Assembly (NCBI RefSeq): GCF_014639875.1
Contig: NZ_BMGD01000004.1
Coordinates: forward strand, 248,001 to 312,000
Length of the DNA stretch: 64,000 nucleotides
DNA from: Blastomonas aquatica
GTDB taxonomy: Bacteria > Pseudomonadota > Alphaproteobacteria > Sphingomonadales > Sphingomonadaceae
Direction of reading: 5' to 3'
Part shown: piece after piece, positions 18,834 through 28,144 of the stretch
How positions within the stretch are numbered: the first letter of the stretch is position 1
Layout: every line of letters begins with the position of its first letter
Position numbers and translations under genes: made by a program
The notes under the pieces: generated by a model
The model's database searches: none
The model's input: only the letters and a program-made list of their open reading frames with translations
What the model was told of the DNA's origin: nothing

Positions 18834-19280
18834 TCAGTGCCCCTCGCCCGGCTTCGGCGTCTCCATGATCTCGGTCAGCACCCCGCCCATGTCCTTGGGG
18901 TGCACGAAGAAGATCAACGTGCCATGCGCGCCGATCCTCGGCTCACCCAACACGCGCTTGCCCATGCTCTCTAACTCCGCTTTCGCCGCGTGAATATCGG
19001 GCACCTCATAGCACATATGATGCTGCCCACCGTTCGGGTTCTTCTCGAGGAATGCCGCGATCGAGGCATTGCCCGGCAGCGGCTCGATCAGCTCGATCTG
19101 CGTGCCATTGAGCGCGCCATCGGCGCCAGGCGTATCGACAAAACACACCTTCACCCCCTGTTCCGGCAAATCGAACGGCTCATGAATCTCGGTCGCACCC
19201 ATGACATCGCGGTAGAAGACGATGCTGTCCGCGATCGAAGGCGTGGCAACGCCGATATGGTTGAGACGGCCTAGTTTCAT
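18834..19280 (-). CDS. mce: Methylmalonyl-CoA epimerase
   Basis: A glyoxalase-fold metalloenzyme of 148 residues that interconverts (S)- and (R)-methylmalonyl-CoA, linking the carboxylase to the mutase. It begins RLNHIGVATPSIADSI with the first metal histidine; later ligands lie in GGQHHMCYEV and the C-terminal block IFFVHPKDMGGVLTE. The length is typical. The gene lies 9 bp after the small unknown gene that overlaps pccB. Confidence 0.95.
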   Translation of the reverse strand: MKLGRLNHIGVATPSIADSIVFYRDVMGATEIHEPFDLPEQGVKVCFVDTPGADGALNGTQIELIEPLPGNASIAAFLEKNPNGGQHHMCYEVPDIHAAKAELESMGKRVLGEPRIGAHGTLIFFVHPKDMGGVLTEIMETPKPGEGH

Positions 19281-19289
19281 TATCTTCTT

Positions 19290-19502
19290 TCAATCATCCG
19301 ATGGGCAACTGCCATCAGGCTTAGCATTAGTCGTAATCGACAACTCCAGCGTGGAGGCTGAGTCGATATACAAACGCGTTCCATCTTCAAATTCGAGCAG
19401 AACCTCAGTCGCCTTGAAACGTCGAACATGACTCAGAGCTCGACCAGACAACATTTGCGTGGCCCGGCTTGCTTCTTCATCAAGAGACAGCATGTCACTC
19501 AC
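19290..19502 (-). CDS. Small protein of unknown function in the propionate operon
   Basis: 70 residues from a GTG at 19502. Its start overlaps the pccB stop codon by 4 bp and its stop lies 9 bp before the mce start, so it fits exactly between two operon genes. An acidic N terminus is followed by a compact beta-like segment ([18 protein letters not shown]) and a short polar tail. No signal peptide, membrane segment or known motif is seen. The base composition is visibly less GC-rich than the flanking genes. The tight fit argues that it is real, but no function can be assigned; a small regulatory or accessory protein is possible. Confidence 0.6.
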   Translation of the reverse strand: MSDMLSLDEEASRATQMLSGRALSHVRRFKATEVLLEFEDGTRLYIDSASTLELSITTNAKPDGSCPSDD

Positions 19503-21025
19503 AGCGGAATATTATCGTGCTTCTTCCACGGATTCTGCAACTGCTTGTTCCGCAGCTTCCTGAGCCCCAGCGCGATCCGACGCCGGGTCGAATGCGGCAT
19601 GATCACCTCGTCGATAAAGCCCTTGCTCGCCGCCACGAACGGGTTGGCGAAGCGCGCTTCATATTCCTTGGTGCGCTCGGCGATCTCGTCCGCCGTCTTG
19701 CCGCGGAAGATGATCTCGACCGCGCCCTTCGCGCCCATTACCGCGATTTCGGCAGTGGGCCAGGCGTAATTGAGGTCGCCGCGCAGATGCTTTGAGGCCA
19801 TCACGTCATACGCGCCGCCATAGGCCTTGCGGGTGATGATGGTGATCTTGGGGACGGTTGCCTCGGCATAGGCATAGAGCAATTTCGCGCCGTGCTTGAT
19901 GATGCCGCTGTGTTCCTGCGCCACGCCGGGCAGGAAGCCGGGGACGTCGACGAAGGTGATGATCGGGATCTCGAAGCAATCGCAGAAGCGCACGAAGCGC
20001 GCGGCTTTCTTGGACGAGTTGATGTCGAGGCAGCCTGCCAGCACCATCGGCTGATTGGCAACCACGCCCACGGTGCGGCCCTCGATACGGCCGAAGCCGG
20101 TGATGATGTTGCCTGCATGGGTCGGCTGGATCTCGAAGAACTCACCCTCGTCGAGCGTCTTCCTGATCAGCTCGTGCATGTCATAGGGCATGTTCGGGTT
20201 GGCCGGGATCAGCGTATCGAGACTGTTCTCGATCCGGTCGAACGGGTCGGCGGTCGGGCGCTCGGGCAGGTCCTCGCGGTTCGACAGCGGCAGATAATCG
20301 ATCAGGTCGCGCGCGGCGAGCAGCGCCTCGATGTCGTTGTCGAACGCGACATCGGCGACGCCCGACTTGGCGGTGTGCGTCACCGCGCCGCCGAGCTCTT
20401 CCTGCGTCACCACCTCATTGGTCACGGTCTTGACCACATCGGGCCCGGTGACGAACATGTAGCTCGAATCCTTCACCATGAAGATGAAGTCGGTCATCGC
20501 GGGCGAGTAGACTGCGCCGCCAGCACAAGGCCCCATGATCAGGCTAAGCTGCGGCACGACGCCGCTGGCGAGCACGTTGCGCTGGAACACCTCGGCATAG
20601 CCGCCGAGCGACGCCACGCCTTCCTGGATGCGCGCGCCGCCCGAGTCATTGAGGCCGATCACCGGCGCACCGACCTTCAGCGCCATGTCCATGATCTTGC
20701 AGATCTTCTGCGCGTGCCGCTCCGAGAGCGAACCGCCGAACACGGTGAAATCCTGGCTGAACACAAAGACGAGCCGGCCATTGACCGTGCCCGACCCGGT
20801 GACGACGCCATCGCCGGGAATGATCTGGTCCTGCATGCCAAAGTCGGTGCAGTTGTGCTCGACGTACATGTCGAGCTCTTCGAAGCTGCCGGGATCGAGC
20901 AGCACGTCGATGCGCTCGCGGGCAGTCAGCTTGCCCTTGGCGTGCTGTGCCGCGATCCGCTTGGTACCGCCACCCAGATGCGCCTTGTCACGGCGCTCGG
21001 CGAGTTCTTCCAATATGGCCTGCAT
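19499..21025 (-). CDS. pccB: Propionyl-CoA (acyl-CoA) carboxylase carboxyltransferase subunit
   Basis: The beta subunit, 508 residues, with the two crotonase-like halves of biotin-dependent carboxyltransferases. The N-terminal block is [19 protein letters not shown]. The first oxyanion segment is [20 protein letters not shown], with [17 protein letters not shown]; the second half has [28 protein letters not shown] and [11 protein letters not shown]. The full length is normal. It is the first gene of the minus-strand propionate run, with its ATG at 21025 and an operator-like repeat array at 21093-21123 shared with the divergent regulator. Confidence 0.96.
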   Translation of the reverse strand: MQAILEELAERRDKAHLGGGTKRIAAQHAKGKLTARERIDVLLDPGSFEELDMYVEHNCTDFGMQDQIIPGDGVVTGSGTVNGRLVFVFSQDFTVFGGSLSERHAQKICKIMDMALKVGAPVIGLNDSGGARIQEGVASLGGYAEVFQRNVLASGVVPQLSLIMGPCAGGAVYSPAMTDFIFMVKDSSYMFVTGPDVVKTVTNEVVTQEELGGAVTHTAKSGVADVAFDNDIEALLAARDLIDYLPLSNREDLPERPTADPFDRIENSLDTLIPANPNMPYDMHELIRKTLDEGEFFEIQPTHAGNIITGFGRIEGRTVGVVANQPMVLAGCLDINSSKKAARFVRFCDCFEIPIITFVDVPGFLPGVAQEHSGIIKHGAKLLYAYAEATVPKITIITRKAYGGAYDVMASKHLRGDLNYAWPTAEIAVMGAKGAVEIIFRGKTADEIAERTKEYEARFANPFVAASKGFIDEVIMPHSTRRRIALGLRKLRNKQLQNPWKKHDNIPL

Positions 21026-21092
21026 CGCGTCCTCTTGTCTGAAATTCGGTACGCATCCTTTTCAGCCTTTGAAGCCTCGCGCAAATGTTAAA

Positions 21093-21123
21093 TTGCAAAC
21101 TTGCAAAGCGCATGTTTGCAAAC
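21093..21123. promoter_or_regulatory. RamB/PrpR-like operator array (TTTGCAAA motifs) between pccB and its regulator
   Basis: Two tandem TTGCAAA units (21093-21099 and 21101-21107) are followed by a perfect palindrome GTTTGCAAAC (21114-21123), 12 bp before the regulator ATG. TTTGCAAA-type sites are the known targets of RamB in corynebacteria and PrpR in mycobacteria, and the adjacent gene encodes a protein of that family. It probably controls both pccB and the regulator itself. Confidence 0.7.
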
Positions 21124-21135
21124 TAGCTCTGCCAT

Positions 21136-22542
21136 ATGTCGACCCGCAAGCGCCTCTATGCCGGATCGCGCGTCCGTGCCGCCCGCCGCCGTAGCGGGCT
21201 CAATCAGGCGGCGATGGCCGAGGCGCTGGGGATTTCGGCGAGCTATCTCAGCCAGATCGAGAATGACGAGCGGCCAGTGACCACCGCCGTGCTCACCGCA
21301 CTGTCGCGGCGGTTCGCGTTCGAGAGCGACGATGGCGCGGGCGCTGCTCCCGCTGTCCAGTTGCAGGCAGTGCTCGATGATCCGCTGTTCGCAGGAGCGG
21401 ACATCGACCCTGCCCGGCTCGCGCGCTGGCAGGAGGTGCAGCCCGATTTTGCTGCGATGCTCTCGACGCTGTATCACGGGTACCGTCAGGCGCAGGAGCG
21501 CGCTGCGATGCTCGATGACAGCCTTGCGGGCACCGGCCAGCACACCGCGCGGCTGCCGTGGGAAGAGGTGCGCGACTGGTTTCACGAGGCGGGCAACTAT
21601 ATCGATCTGCTCGACCGCGAGGCCGAGCGGATTGCGGGCGAACTTGGGCTGGCGCTGACCGCCGAGGGCCTGATTGCCCGCCTGGAAACCCGCCATGCCA
21701 TCATGGTGGCCGGTTGGCAGGGAACGGCGGTCGATTCCGCGCTCAGCCGCTTCGACCGGGAAAGCCGCACATTGTCACTCGACCGCAGCATGGCGCCTGC
21801 ATCGCGATATTTTCAGCTTGCCCACCGGCTGGTTGCCGAGGAAATGCGCGATTCCATCGCCGCGCTCGCCGCCAGTGCGGACCTGCGCAGTGAACAGGCG
21901 CGACGGCTGGTCGCGGTGGGGCTTGCGAACTATGCCGCCGGTGCACTCGTCATGCCCTATACCGCGTTCCGCAACGCCGCGATGGACTGCCGTCACGACA
22001 TCGAGCAGCTGAGCCAGCGGTTCGGGGTGAGCTTCGAGCAAGCCTGCCACCGGCTGTCGACGCTGCAGCGCCCCGGCGCCCGGGGCCTGCCGGTGTTCTT
22101 CTGCCGCGTCGATATGGCGGGCAACATCACCAAGCGGCACAGCGCCACCCGGCTGCAGTTCGCGCGCTTCGGCGGGGCGTGTCCGCTCTGGGTGGTGCAC
22201 GAGGCCGCGGCGATCCCCGATCGCATTCTGGTGCAGCTCGCCGAGACCCCCGACGGGGTGCGTTATGTCTCGATGGCCAAGGGGCTGGTCAAGCCATCGG
22301 GAAGCTATGGCCGCAAGCCACGCCGCTATGCCGTGGCCTTGGGGTGCGAGGTCGAGCACGCGCGGCATTTCATCTATGCCGACGGGCTCGATACGACGGC
22401 GGTGGGTGCGGTCACTCCGATCGGGATCGGCTGCCGCACCTGCCCGCGCGATAACTGCGACCAGCGCGCGTTCCCGCCCACCGATCGCCCGTTGCTGATC
22501 GACCCCGACCGGCGCGGCATGGTGCCGTACCGGATCGGGTAG
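21136..22542 (+). CDS. RamB/PrpR-type (ScfR family) transcriptional regulator
   Basis: 468 residues. An N-terminal XRE helix-turn-helix (about residues 12-65, LNQAAMAEALGISASYLSQI) is followed by an IrrE-like middle domain (the HRLVAEEM region and FEQACHRLSTLQRPG) and the C-terminal short-chain fatty-acyl regulator domain with the cysteine-rich element GCRTCPRDNCDQRAFPP. In Mycobacterium PrpR the equivalent region binds acyl-CoA and an iron-sulfur cluster. It is divergent from pccB with TTTGCAAA operators between them. It likely senses propionyl-CoA or methylmalonyl-CoA and controls the carboxylase pathway; whether it activates or represses is unknown. Confidence 0.88.
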   Translation: MSTRKRLYAGSRVRAARRRSGLNQAAMAEALGISASYLSQIENDERPVTTAVLTALSRRFAFESDDGAGAAPAVQLQAVLDDPLFAGADIDPARLARWQEVQPDFAAMLSTLYHGYRQAQERAAMLDDSLAGTGQHTARLPWEEVRDWFHEAGNYIDLLDREAERIAGELGLALTAEGLIARLETRHAIMVAGWQGTAVDSALSRFDRESRTLSLDRSMAPASRYFQLAHRLVAEEMRDSIAALAASADLRSEQARRLVAVGLANYAAGALVMPYTAFRNAAMDCRHDIEQLSQRFGVSFEQACHRLSTLQRPGARGLPVFFCRVDMAGNITKRHSATRLQFARFGGACPLWVVHEAAAIPDRILVQLAETPDGVRYVSMAKGLVKPSGSYGRKPRRYAVALGCEVEHARHFIYADGLDTTAVGAVTPIGIGCRTCPRDNCDQRAFPPTDRPLLIDPDRRGMVPYRIG

Positions 22543-22553
22543 TCGATAAGCGC

Positions 22554-23900
22554 TTACTTCATCAGCACAAGCTCTTCGGCCATGCTGGGGTGCAGCGCGA
22601 CGGTGTCATCGAACGCCTGCTTGGTCAGCCCTGCCTTCACCGCGATCGCGGCGGCCTGCAGGATCTCGGGCGAATCCGGCCCGATCATGTGCAGACCCAG
22701 GATCTTGCCCGAAGGTTCTTCGGTGATCATCTTGTACAGCCCGCGCTCGGCGCGGTGCGCGAACACGTTGCGCATCGGGCGGAAGTCCGACGAGTACACG
22801 CGGATATTGCCATAGCGGTTGCGCGCCTCGCCCTCGGTGAGACCCACTGAAGCGATCGGCGGCTGTGAGAACACGGCCGTGGGGATGCAGTTGTAATCGA
22901 CCGTGCTGGGCTTGTCGCCGAACACGGTGTCGGCAAACGCTTGCCCCTCGCGGATCGCCACTGGGGTCAGCTGCACCCGGTTGGTGACATCACCCACCGC
23001 ATAGATGCTGTCGCACGACGTCTTGCTGTATTCGTCGACCGGAATAGCACCCTGATCGTCGGTTTCGATGCCCGCGTGCTCCAGACCCAGCCCCTCGACA
23101 TTGGGGACGCGGCCGGTCGCAAACATCACGATATCGGTGTGGATCGGGTCCTGGCCCTTCAGATACACGTCGAACGTGCCGTCCTCGCGCTTTTCGATCT
23201 TCTCGAACGGCGCCTTGAACTTGAACTCGATCCCCTTGGTCATAGAAATCTGCAGCAGCCGGTCACGAAGCGATTCATCATAGCCGCGCAGGATGTTGTC
23301 ACCGCGGTTGACGATGGTCACCTTGGTGCCAAGACCGTTGAGGATACCGGCGAATTCGTTGGCGATATAGCCGCCGCCCGCGATCACCGCGCGCTTGGGC
23401 AGCTCTGCCAGATGGAACATCTCGTTCGAGGTCAGGCAGTATTCCGACCCCGGAAACTCGGGAACGAACGGGCGCGCGCCGACCGCGATCAGGATGTACT
23501 TCGCGCCGATCTCCTTGCCGCTGGCGAGCTTGACCCGGTGTGGCGCGAGGATCGTCGCGCGTTCCTCGATGATCGTGACGTTGTGATTGTTGAGCGTGGT
23601 CGTGTAAGCCGCATTCAGCCGATCGACATCGCCCAGCACGCGGTCGCGCAGGACATTCCAGTCGAACGTCGCGCCTTCGATGGTCCAGCCATAATTCTGC
23701 GCGTCTTCCAGATCCTCTGCGAAGTGTGATCCATAGACCAGCAACTTCTTGGGAACGCATCCCCGGATGACGCAGGTGCCGCCGACCCGGTATTCCTCGG
23801 CCACCGCGACCTTGGCGCCATAGGATGACGCGATGCGCGAGGCGCGTACCCCGCCCGATCCTGCGCCAATGACGAACAGGTCGAAATCATAGTCACTCAT
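22554..23900 (-). CDS. gor: Glutathione-disulfide reductase
   Basis: A cytoplasmic NADPH-dependent flavoenzyme that regenerates GSH. The N-terminal FAD motif is VIGAGSGGVRASR, and the redox cysteines are C43 and C48 in GGTCVIRGCVPKK, a form typical of glutathione rather than lipoamide reductases. An NAD(P) Rossmann motif (AVIAGGGYIANEFAG) and the C-terminal dimer interface with the active-site histidine (ALHPSMAEELVLM) complete the enzyme. 448 residues, full length. It sits 36 bp downstream of pgi and is convergent with the regulator gene, only 11 bp apart. Confidence 0.95.
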   Translation of the reverse strand: MSDYDFDLFVIGAGSGGVRASRIASSYGAKVAVAEEYRVGGTCVIRGCVPKKLLVYGSHFAEDLEDAQNYGWTIEGATFDWNVLRDRVLGDVDRLNAAYTTTLNNHNVTIIEERATILAPHRVKLASGKEIGAKYILIAVGARPFVPEFPGSEYCLTSNEMFHLAELPKRAVIAGGGYIANEFAGILNGLGTKVTIVNRGDNILRGYDESLRDRLLQISMTKGIEFKFKAPFEKIEKREDGTFDVYLKGQDPIHTDIVMFATGRVPNVEGLGLEHAGIETDDQGAIPVDEYSKTSCDSIYAVGDVTNRVQLTPVAIREGQAFADTVFGDKPSTVDYNCIPTAVFSQPPIASVGLTEGEARNRYGNIRVYSSDFRPMRNVFAHRAERGLYKMITEEPSGKILGLHMIGPDSPEILQAAAIAVKAGLTKQAFDDTVALHPSMAEELVLMK

Positions 23901-23936
23901 GTACTCAAACTCCTGGGAAACGCAAAAACATCGACC

Positions 23937-25454
23937 TTAAAGTCCTGCGGCCTCGATCAGGGCGCTGGTAGACGGGTCGAATTCGCCGGATTGGCGGTCG
24001 TCCATGGATTTGGCGATTTCCTTGCCGAGTTCAACTCCGAACTGGTCAAAAGGATTGATCCCCAGCAGCATCGCGTTGGCAAAGGTGCGGTGTTCGTAGA
24101 ACGCCAGCAGCGCGCCCAGACTGGCGGGATCGACACTGTCGAGCAGGATCGTCGCCGACGGGCGATCACCAGGATAGGTGCGCTGCGGGTCCTCGCTGGC
24201 CTTGCCCTGCATCAAGGCTGCGCCCTGCGCAAAGCAGTTGGTCAGCAGCGCCTGGTGGTGCGCCTCGTCAAACTCGTGCGCCGCAAGCCGCGCCGCGATG
24301 AACTCGACCGGCACCAGATGGGTGCCTTGGTGCAACAGCTGGAACACCGCGTGCTGCGCGTCGGTGCCGACCCCGCCCCAGGTGATCGGCGCGCTGGGAC
24401 GGTTCAGCGCGGTGCCGTCGCGCATCACCTGCTTGCCGTTGCTCTCCATCTCGAGCTGCTGGAGATAGCTTGGCAGCAGCCGCAGCCGCTCGTCATAGGC
24501 GAACACCGCGCGGGTCTGGCAGCCGCGCGCCTGCGCGTAATACAGGTCGGCAAATGCCGCGAGCACCGGCATGTTGCGCTCCCACGGGGCAGTGGCAAAA
24601 TGCTCGTCCATCGCAAGCGCCCCTGCGCGGAAGGCGGCAAACCCCTCGTTGCCCAGCGCCATAGCAACCGGAAAGCCGATGCTCGACCAGACCGAATAGC
24701 GTCCGCCGACGCTCTCGGCAAATGGCAGGATGCGGGTCTCGTCGATTCCCCATTCGGCGGCCTTGTCGGGCGCTGCGGTCAGCGCGACCAGTTGACCGAA
24801 CGGATCGTCCACCCCGCCTTCGCGCAACCATTCGATCGCGCTGTTGGCGTTCATCAGCGTCTCGGTGGTGGTAAAGGTCTTCGAGGCGATCGCGACCAGT
24901 GTCTTGGCCGGATCGAACTTGGCAACCGCCTCGGACAAAGCCTCGCCATCGACATTGGCGACGACGGCGACGTCATAGCGATCGGAATCGCGGCACAGCG
25001 CATCGATCACCAACTTGGGACCCAAGGCCGACCCGCCGATGCCGATGTGCAGGATATGCTTGATCTCGCCGAACGTGCCTTCGTCGACCGCTTCGACCAA
25101 AGCCGCCATCCGGTGGTGCAGAGCCGCCGCCTGCTCGACCGCATCGGCAGCGCCCATGCCGCGTTCGGCGGGATGCTCGGACGCGCGATCCTCGCTGGTG
25201 TTGATCTTCGCGCCGGACAGGAACTGGTCGCGCATTCCGGCAAGATGCATGGTTTGCGCAAGCTCACCGAACAGCTCGACCAAGCCGGCGTCCAGATGCG
25301 TCTTCGACAGATCGAACAGCATGTCGGTGCCGCAAATCGCAATCCGGTGCGACAGCATGGCGAGCCGGTCGGGATCGCTGGCGAACAACTGGGTCAGCGT
25401 CGGACGCGGCGTTTCTGCAATCGATTGCCAGATGGCATCGGCACTGGTGGGCAT
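23937..25454 (-). CDS. pgi: Glucose-6-phosphate isomerase
   Basis: Interconverts glucose-6-phosphate and fructose-6-phosphate. 505 residues, with the family blocks HIGIGGSALGPKLV (sugar-phosphate loop), ASKTFTTTETLMNA, GGRYSVWSSIGFPVA and, at the C terminus, QFGVELGKEIAKS. The ATG at 25454 is well placed. It is divergent from lepB, with 137 bp between them, and gor follows downstream. No other glycolytic gene is nearby. Confidence 0.95.
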   Translation of the reverse strand: MPTSADAIWQSIAETPRPTLTQLFASDPDRLAMLSHRIAICGTDMLFDLSKTHLDAGLVELFGELAQTMHLAGMRDQFLSGAKINTSEDRASEHPAERGMGAADAVEQAAALHHRMAALVEAVDEGTFGEIKHILHIGIGGSALGPKLVIDALCRDSDRYDVAVVANVDGEALSEAVAKFDPAKTLVAIASKTFTTTETLMNANSAIEWLREGGVDDPFGQLVALTAAPDKAAEWGIDETRILPFAESVGGRYSVWSSIGFPVAMALGNEGFAAFRAGALAMDEHFATAPWERNMPVLAAFADLYYAQARGCQTRAVFAYDERLRLLPSYLQQLEMESNGKQVMRDGTALNRPSAPITWGGVGTDAQHAVFQLLHQGTHLVPVEFIAARLAAHEFDEAHHQALLTNCFAQGAALMQGKASEDPQRTYPGDRPSATILLDSVDPASLGALLAFYEHRTFANAMLLGINPFDQFGVELGKEIAKSMDDRQSGEFDPSTSALIEAAGL

Positions 25455-25591
25455 GGGGGCTCTCTTTCCTGGAAAAGGGTCTTCGTCGCGGGTTTAGCGG
25501 GGCATTTCCAGCTTGGCGAGGGCCTTCGCCGCAAGCCTTGCTGCGTCGAGAGGGGCTTGACGGCGGATAGGGTCATCCGCAAAGGGAGAAA

Positions 25592-26404
25592 ATGACCGAA
25601 ACCGCCGTAAACGCCCCGAAACCCAAGTCTGAAACGGCGGATTTTCTGCAGTTTCTGGTCAAGCTGGCGATTTTCTTCTTCATCTTGCGCAGCTTCATCA
25701 TTTCGCCGTTCAACATTCCTTCGGAATCGATGCAGCCCCGGCTGGTCGTCGGCGACTATCTGCTCGTGTCCAAATGGTCCTATGGCTATTCGCGCTACAG
25801 CCTGCCATTCAACCTGCCGCTGATCCCGGGACGCATCCTGGCCAGCCAGCCCGAGCGCGGCGACGTCGTGGTGTTCAAGGCGCCGCCGACCGCGAGCGCC
25901 GACTATATCAAGCGGGTGATCGGGCTTCCCGGCGACACCATCGAGATGCGCGACGGCACCGTCTGGCTCAACGGTGAGGCGGTCAAGAAGCAGCGGGTTG
26001 CCGATTTCGTCATCCCCGTATCGCCCAACACCCGCTGCTATGATCGCAGCTTCGAGGTTCCGGCCACCGACGGCACCGCAGTGTGCAGCTACCCGCGTTT
26101 CCGCGAGACATTGCCCAATGGCAAATCCTATTTCGTGCTCGACCTGATCGATGCGCCCCGCGACACCACCGAGGCGATCATCGTGCCTGAAGGCCATATG
26201 TTCCTGATGGGCGACAATCGCGACAACAGCCTCGACAGCCGATTCCCCGCGATGGAAGGCCAGGGCATCGGGATCGTTCCGCAGGATCACCTTGTCGGCC
26301 GCGCTCTGGTCTCGGTATTCTCGACCGATGGATCGGCGAGCTGGTTCCTGCCCTGGACGTGGATCACCGCTGCACGCTGGGACCGCATCGGGGAAGGGTT
26401 TTGA
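25592..26404 (+). CDS. lepB: Signal peptidase I
   Basis: An inner-membrane endopeptidase that cleaves Sec and Tat signal peptides. One N-terminal membrane helix (about residues 20-38, VKLAIFFFILRSFIISPF) is followed by the catalytic serine S46 (PSESMQP) and the general base lysine K107 (YIKRVIGLPGD). The family box GDNRDNSLDSR is present. 270 residues; the ATG at 25592 follows AAAGGGAG. It is first in lepB-rnc-era, with its stop overlapping the rnc start. Confidence 0.96.
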   Translation: MTETAVNAPKPKSETADFLQFLVKLAIFFFILRSFIISPFNIPSESMQPRLVVGDYLLVSKWSYGYSRYSLPFNLPLIPGRILASQPERGDVVVFKAPPTASADYIKRVIGLPGDTIEMRDGTVWLNGEAVKKQRVADFVIPVSPNTRCYDRSFEVPATDGTAVCSYPRFRETLPNGKSYFVLDLIDAPRDTTEAIIVPEGHMFLMGDNRDNSLDSRFPAMEGQGIGIVPQDHLVGRALVSVFSTDGSASWFLPWTWITAARWDRIGEGF

Positions 26405-27075
26405 CCGCACCGGTCGATTTCACGGCGCTGGGCCCCATCATAGACCATGAACCGCGCGACGCTGCGCTGTTCGTCCAGGCACTGACCCACGGCAGCACCG
26501 GCCAGACCCCCGATTACCAGCGGCTCGAATTCCTGGGTGACCGGGTGCTGGGCATGGTGATGGCCGATCTGCTCTATGCGCGCTTCCCCAAGGCGGCCGA
26601 GGGCCTGATGTCGGCATTTCTCAACCGGCTGGTGTCGCGGGAAAGCTGCGCGCAGATTGCCCGCAACTGCAACCTTGGCCCGCTGATCCGGCTGGGCAAG
26701 CAGGCGCGCGACGATGGCGGCACCGGCAGCACCAACATCCTGGGCGATGTGGTCGAAGCATTGATCGGTGCGCTCTATCTCGATGGCGGGATAAACGCGG
26801 CGCGACGCTTCATCGAGCGGCACTGGGCCGACAAGATCGACGCGATCAGCGAGGCGCCGCGGCACCCCAAGTCTGAACTCCAGGAATGGGCCGCCGCGCG
26901 CAACCGCAAGACGCCGACCTACACCATGCTCGGCAAGTCCGGGCCGGACCATGACCTGCGCTTTACCGTGCGGGTCGAAATCAAGGGACTGGGCGTGGCA
27001 GAAGCGACCGGCAGCAGCAAACAGGAAGCCGAAACGCTTGCCGCACGGCAGTTTCTGGCGGAGCACACCACATGA
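26401..27075 (+). CDS. rnc: Ribonuclease III
   Basis: A double-stranded-RNA endonuclease for rRNA and mRNA processing. The signature helix NERLEFLGD-like sequence reads QRLEFLGDRVLGMVMA; the second metal-binding region is LGDVVEALIGALYLDGG. The C-terminal dsRNA-binding domain starts near PKSELQEWAAARN. The likely start is TTG at 26401, which overlaps the lepB stop codon (TTGA) and follows a GGGAAGG ribosome site, giving 224 residues, the usual family size. A GTG at 26359 is open upstream but lies deep inside lepB. Confidence 0.95.
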   Translation: MTAPVDFTALGPIIDHEPRDAALFVQALTHGSTGQTPDYQRLEFLGDRVLGMVMADLLYARFPKAAEGLMSAFLNRLVSRESCAQIARNCNLGPLIRLGKQARDDGGTGSTNILGDVVEALIGALYLDGGINAARRFIERHWADKIDAISEAPRHPKSELQEWAAARNRKTPTYTMLGKSGPDHDLRFTVRVEIKGLGVAEATGSSKQEAETLAARQFLAEHTT

Positions 27076-28004
27076 CCGATACCAACACCCCCACCCCCGA
27101 CGCGACCTCCAGCAAGACCAGATGCGGCCTTGTCGCCGTGCTCGGCGCACCGAACGCGGGCAAATCGACGTTGGTCAATCAGCTGGTCGGCCAGAAGGTC
27201 GCGATCACCAGCCCCAAGGCGCAGACCACGCGGGTCCGGCTGCTGGGCATCGCAATCGCCGACAACACCCAGCTGATGCTGGTCGATACGCCGGGTATCT
27301 TCGACCCCAACCGCCGCTTCGACCGCGCGATGGTCAGCGCCGCGTGGGAAGGCTCGGACGGCGCCGACGTCATCGCCCTGGTGGTCGATGCCAAGGCCAA
27401 GCTCAACGAGCGGCTGACGACTTTGGTCGAGCAGCTCGCCACCCGCAAAGAGCGTAAGATCCTGGTGCTCAACAAGGTCGATATCGCCGCCAAGGACAAA
27501 TTGCTGATCCAGGCGCAGAAGCTGCACGCTGCGGGCAATTTCGACGAGGTCTTCTTCGTCAGCGCGATGACCGGCGATGGCGTTCCCGAGCTCAAGGCGT
27601 GGCTCGCGAATGCGATGCCCGATGGGGTGTGGCACTATCCCGAAGACCAGGTCTCCGACGCCAGCGAACGCATCCTGGCGACCGAAATCACCCGCGAGCA
27701 ATTGTTCAACCAGTTGCACGCCGAACTGCCCTACGCTAGCGCGGTGGTCCCCGAAAAATACGTCACCCGCAAGGACGGCTCGGTCGAGATCCACCAGCAA
27801 ATACTCGTCGCACGCGACACCCAGCGCGCGATCGTGCTGGGCAAGGGCGGATCGCGGATCAAGGAAATCGGCGAAAAGGCGCGCACCGAGCTATCGAAGG
27901 TGCTCGGCGTCGACGTCCACCTGTACCTGCACGTCAAGGTGCAGGAAGGCTGGGACGAAGACCGCGAGATTTATGAGACGATCGGGCTGGGGTGGGTGAA
28001 GTAA
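27072..28004 (+). CDS. era: GTPase Era
   Basis: A ribosome-assembly GTPase that binds the 3' end of 16S rRNA. G motifs are visible: GAPNAGKSTLVN (G1), DTPGI (G3) and NKVD (G4). The C-terminal KH domain contains VLGKGGSRIKEIGEKAR. 310 residues. The ATG overlaps the rnc stop by 4 bp (ATGA), so lepB-rnc-era is one coupled operon. The recO gene often found after era is absent; an atypical HEPN gene follows instead. A short hairpin (28014-28029) after the stop may be a weak terminator. Confidence 0.96.
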   Translation: MTDTNTPTPDATSSKTRCGLVAVLGAPNAGKSTLVNQLVGQKVAITSPKAQTTRVRLLGIAIADNTQLMLVDTPGIFDPNRRFDRAMVSAAWEGSDGADVIALVVDAKAKLNERLTTLVEQLATRKERKILVLNKVDIAAKDKLLIQAQKLHAAGNFDEVFFVSAMTGDGVPELKAWLANAMPDGVWHYPEDQVSDASERILATEITREQLFNQLHAELPYASAVVPEKYVTRKDGSVEIHQQILVARDTQRAIVLGKGGSRIKEIGEKARTELSKVLGVDVHLYLHVKVQEGWDEDREIYETIGLGWVK

Positions 28005-28095
28005 GGGTTGGAACAGATTTTTGAATCTGAAAATTATTTCTGCATGTTTTGCTAAACCCGAACCATTCATAGCTTTGCGTGAATTCTCTTTCGCG

Positions 28096-28125
28096 TTGAT
28101 TAAAGTCAGTCGACAATTCTATAGG
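28096..28125 (+). promoter_or_regulatory. Candidate promoter of the HEPN-domain gene
   Basis: A TTGATT hexamer (28096-28101) and a TATAGG hexamer (28120-28125) are separated by 18 bp and end 20 bp before the ATG at 28145, within an AT-rich 140-bp gap after era. The fit to the sigma-70 consensus is moderate. Confidence 0.4.
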
Positions 28126-28144
28126 TAATTGCGAGGCTTCGACA

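Noticed and set aside
25455-25591. Promoter for lepB using the TTGACG near 25556
   Set aside because: No acceptable -10 hexamer at the right distance, so not listed.
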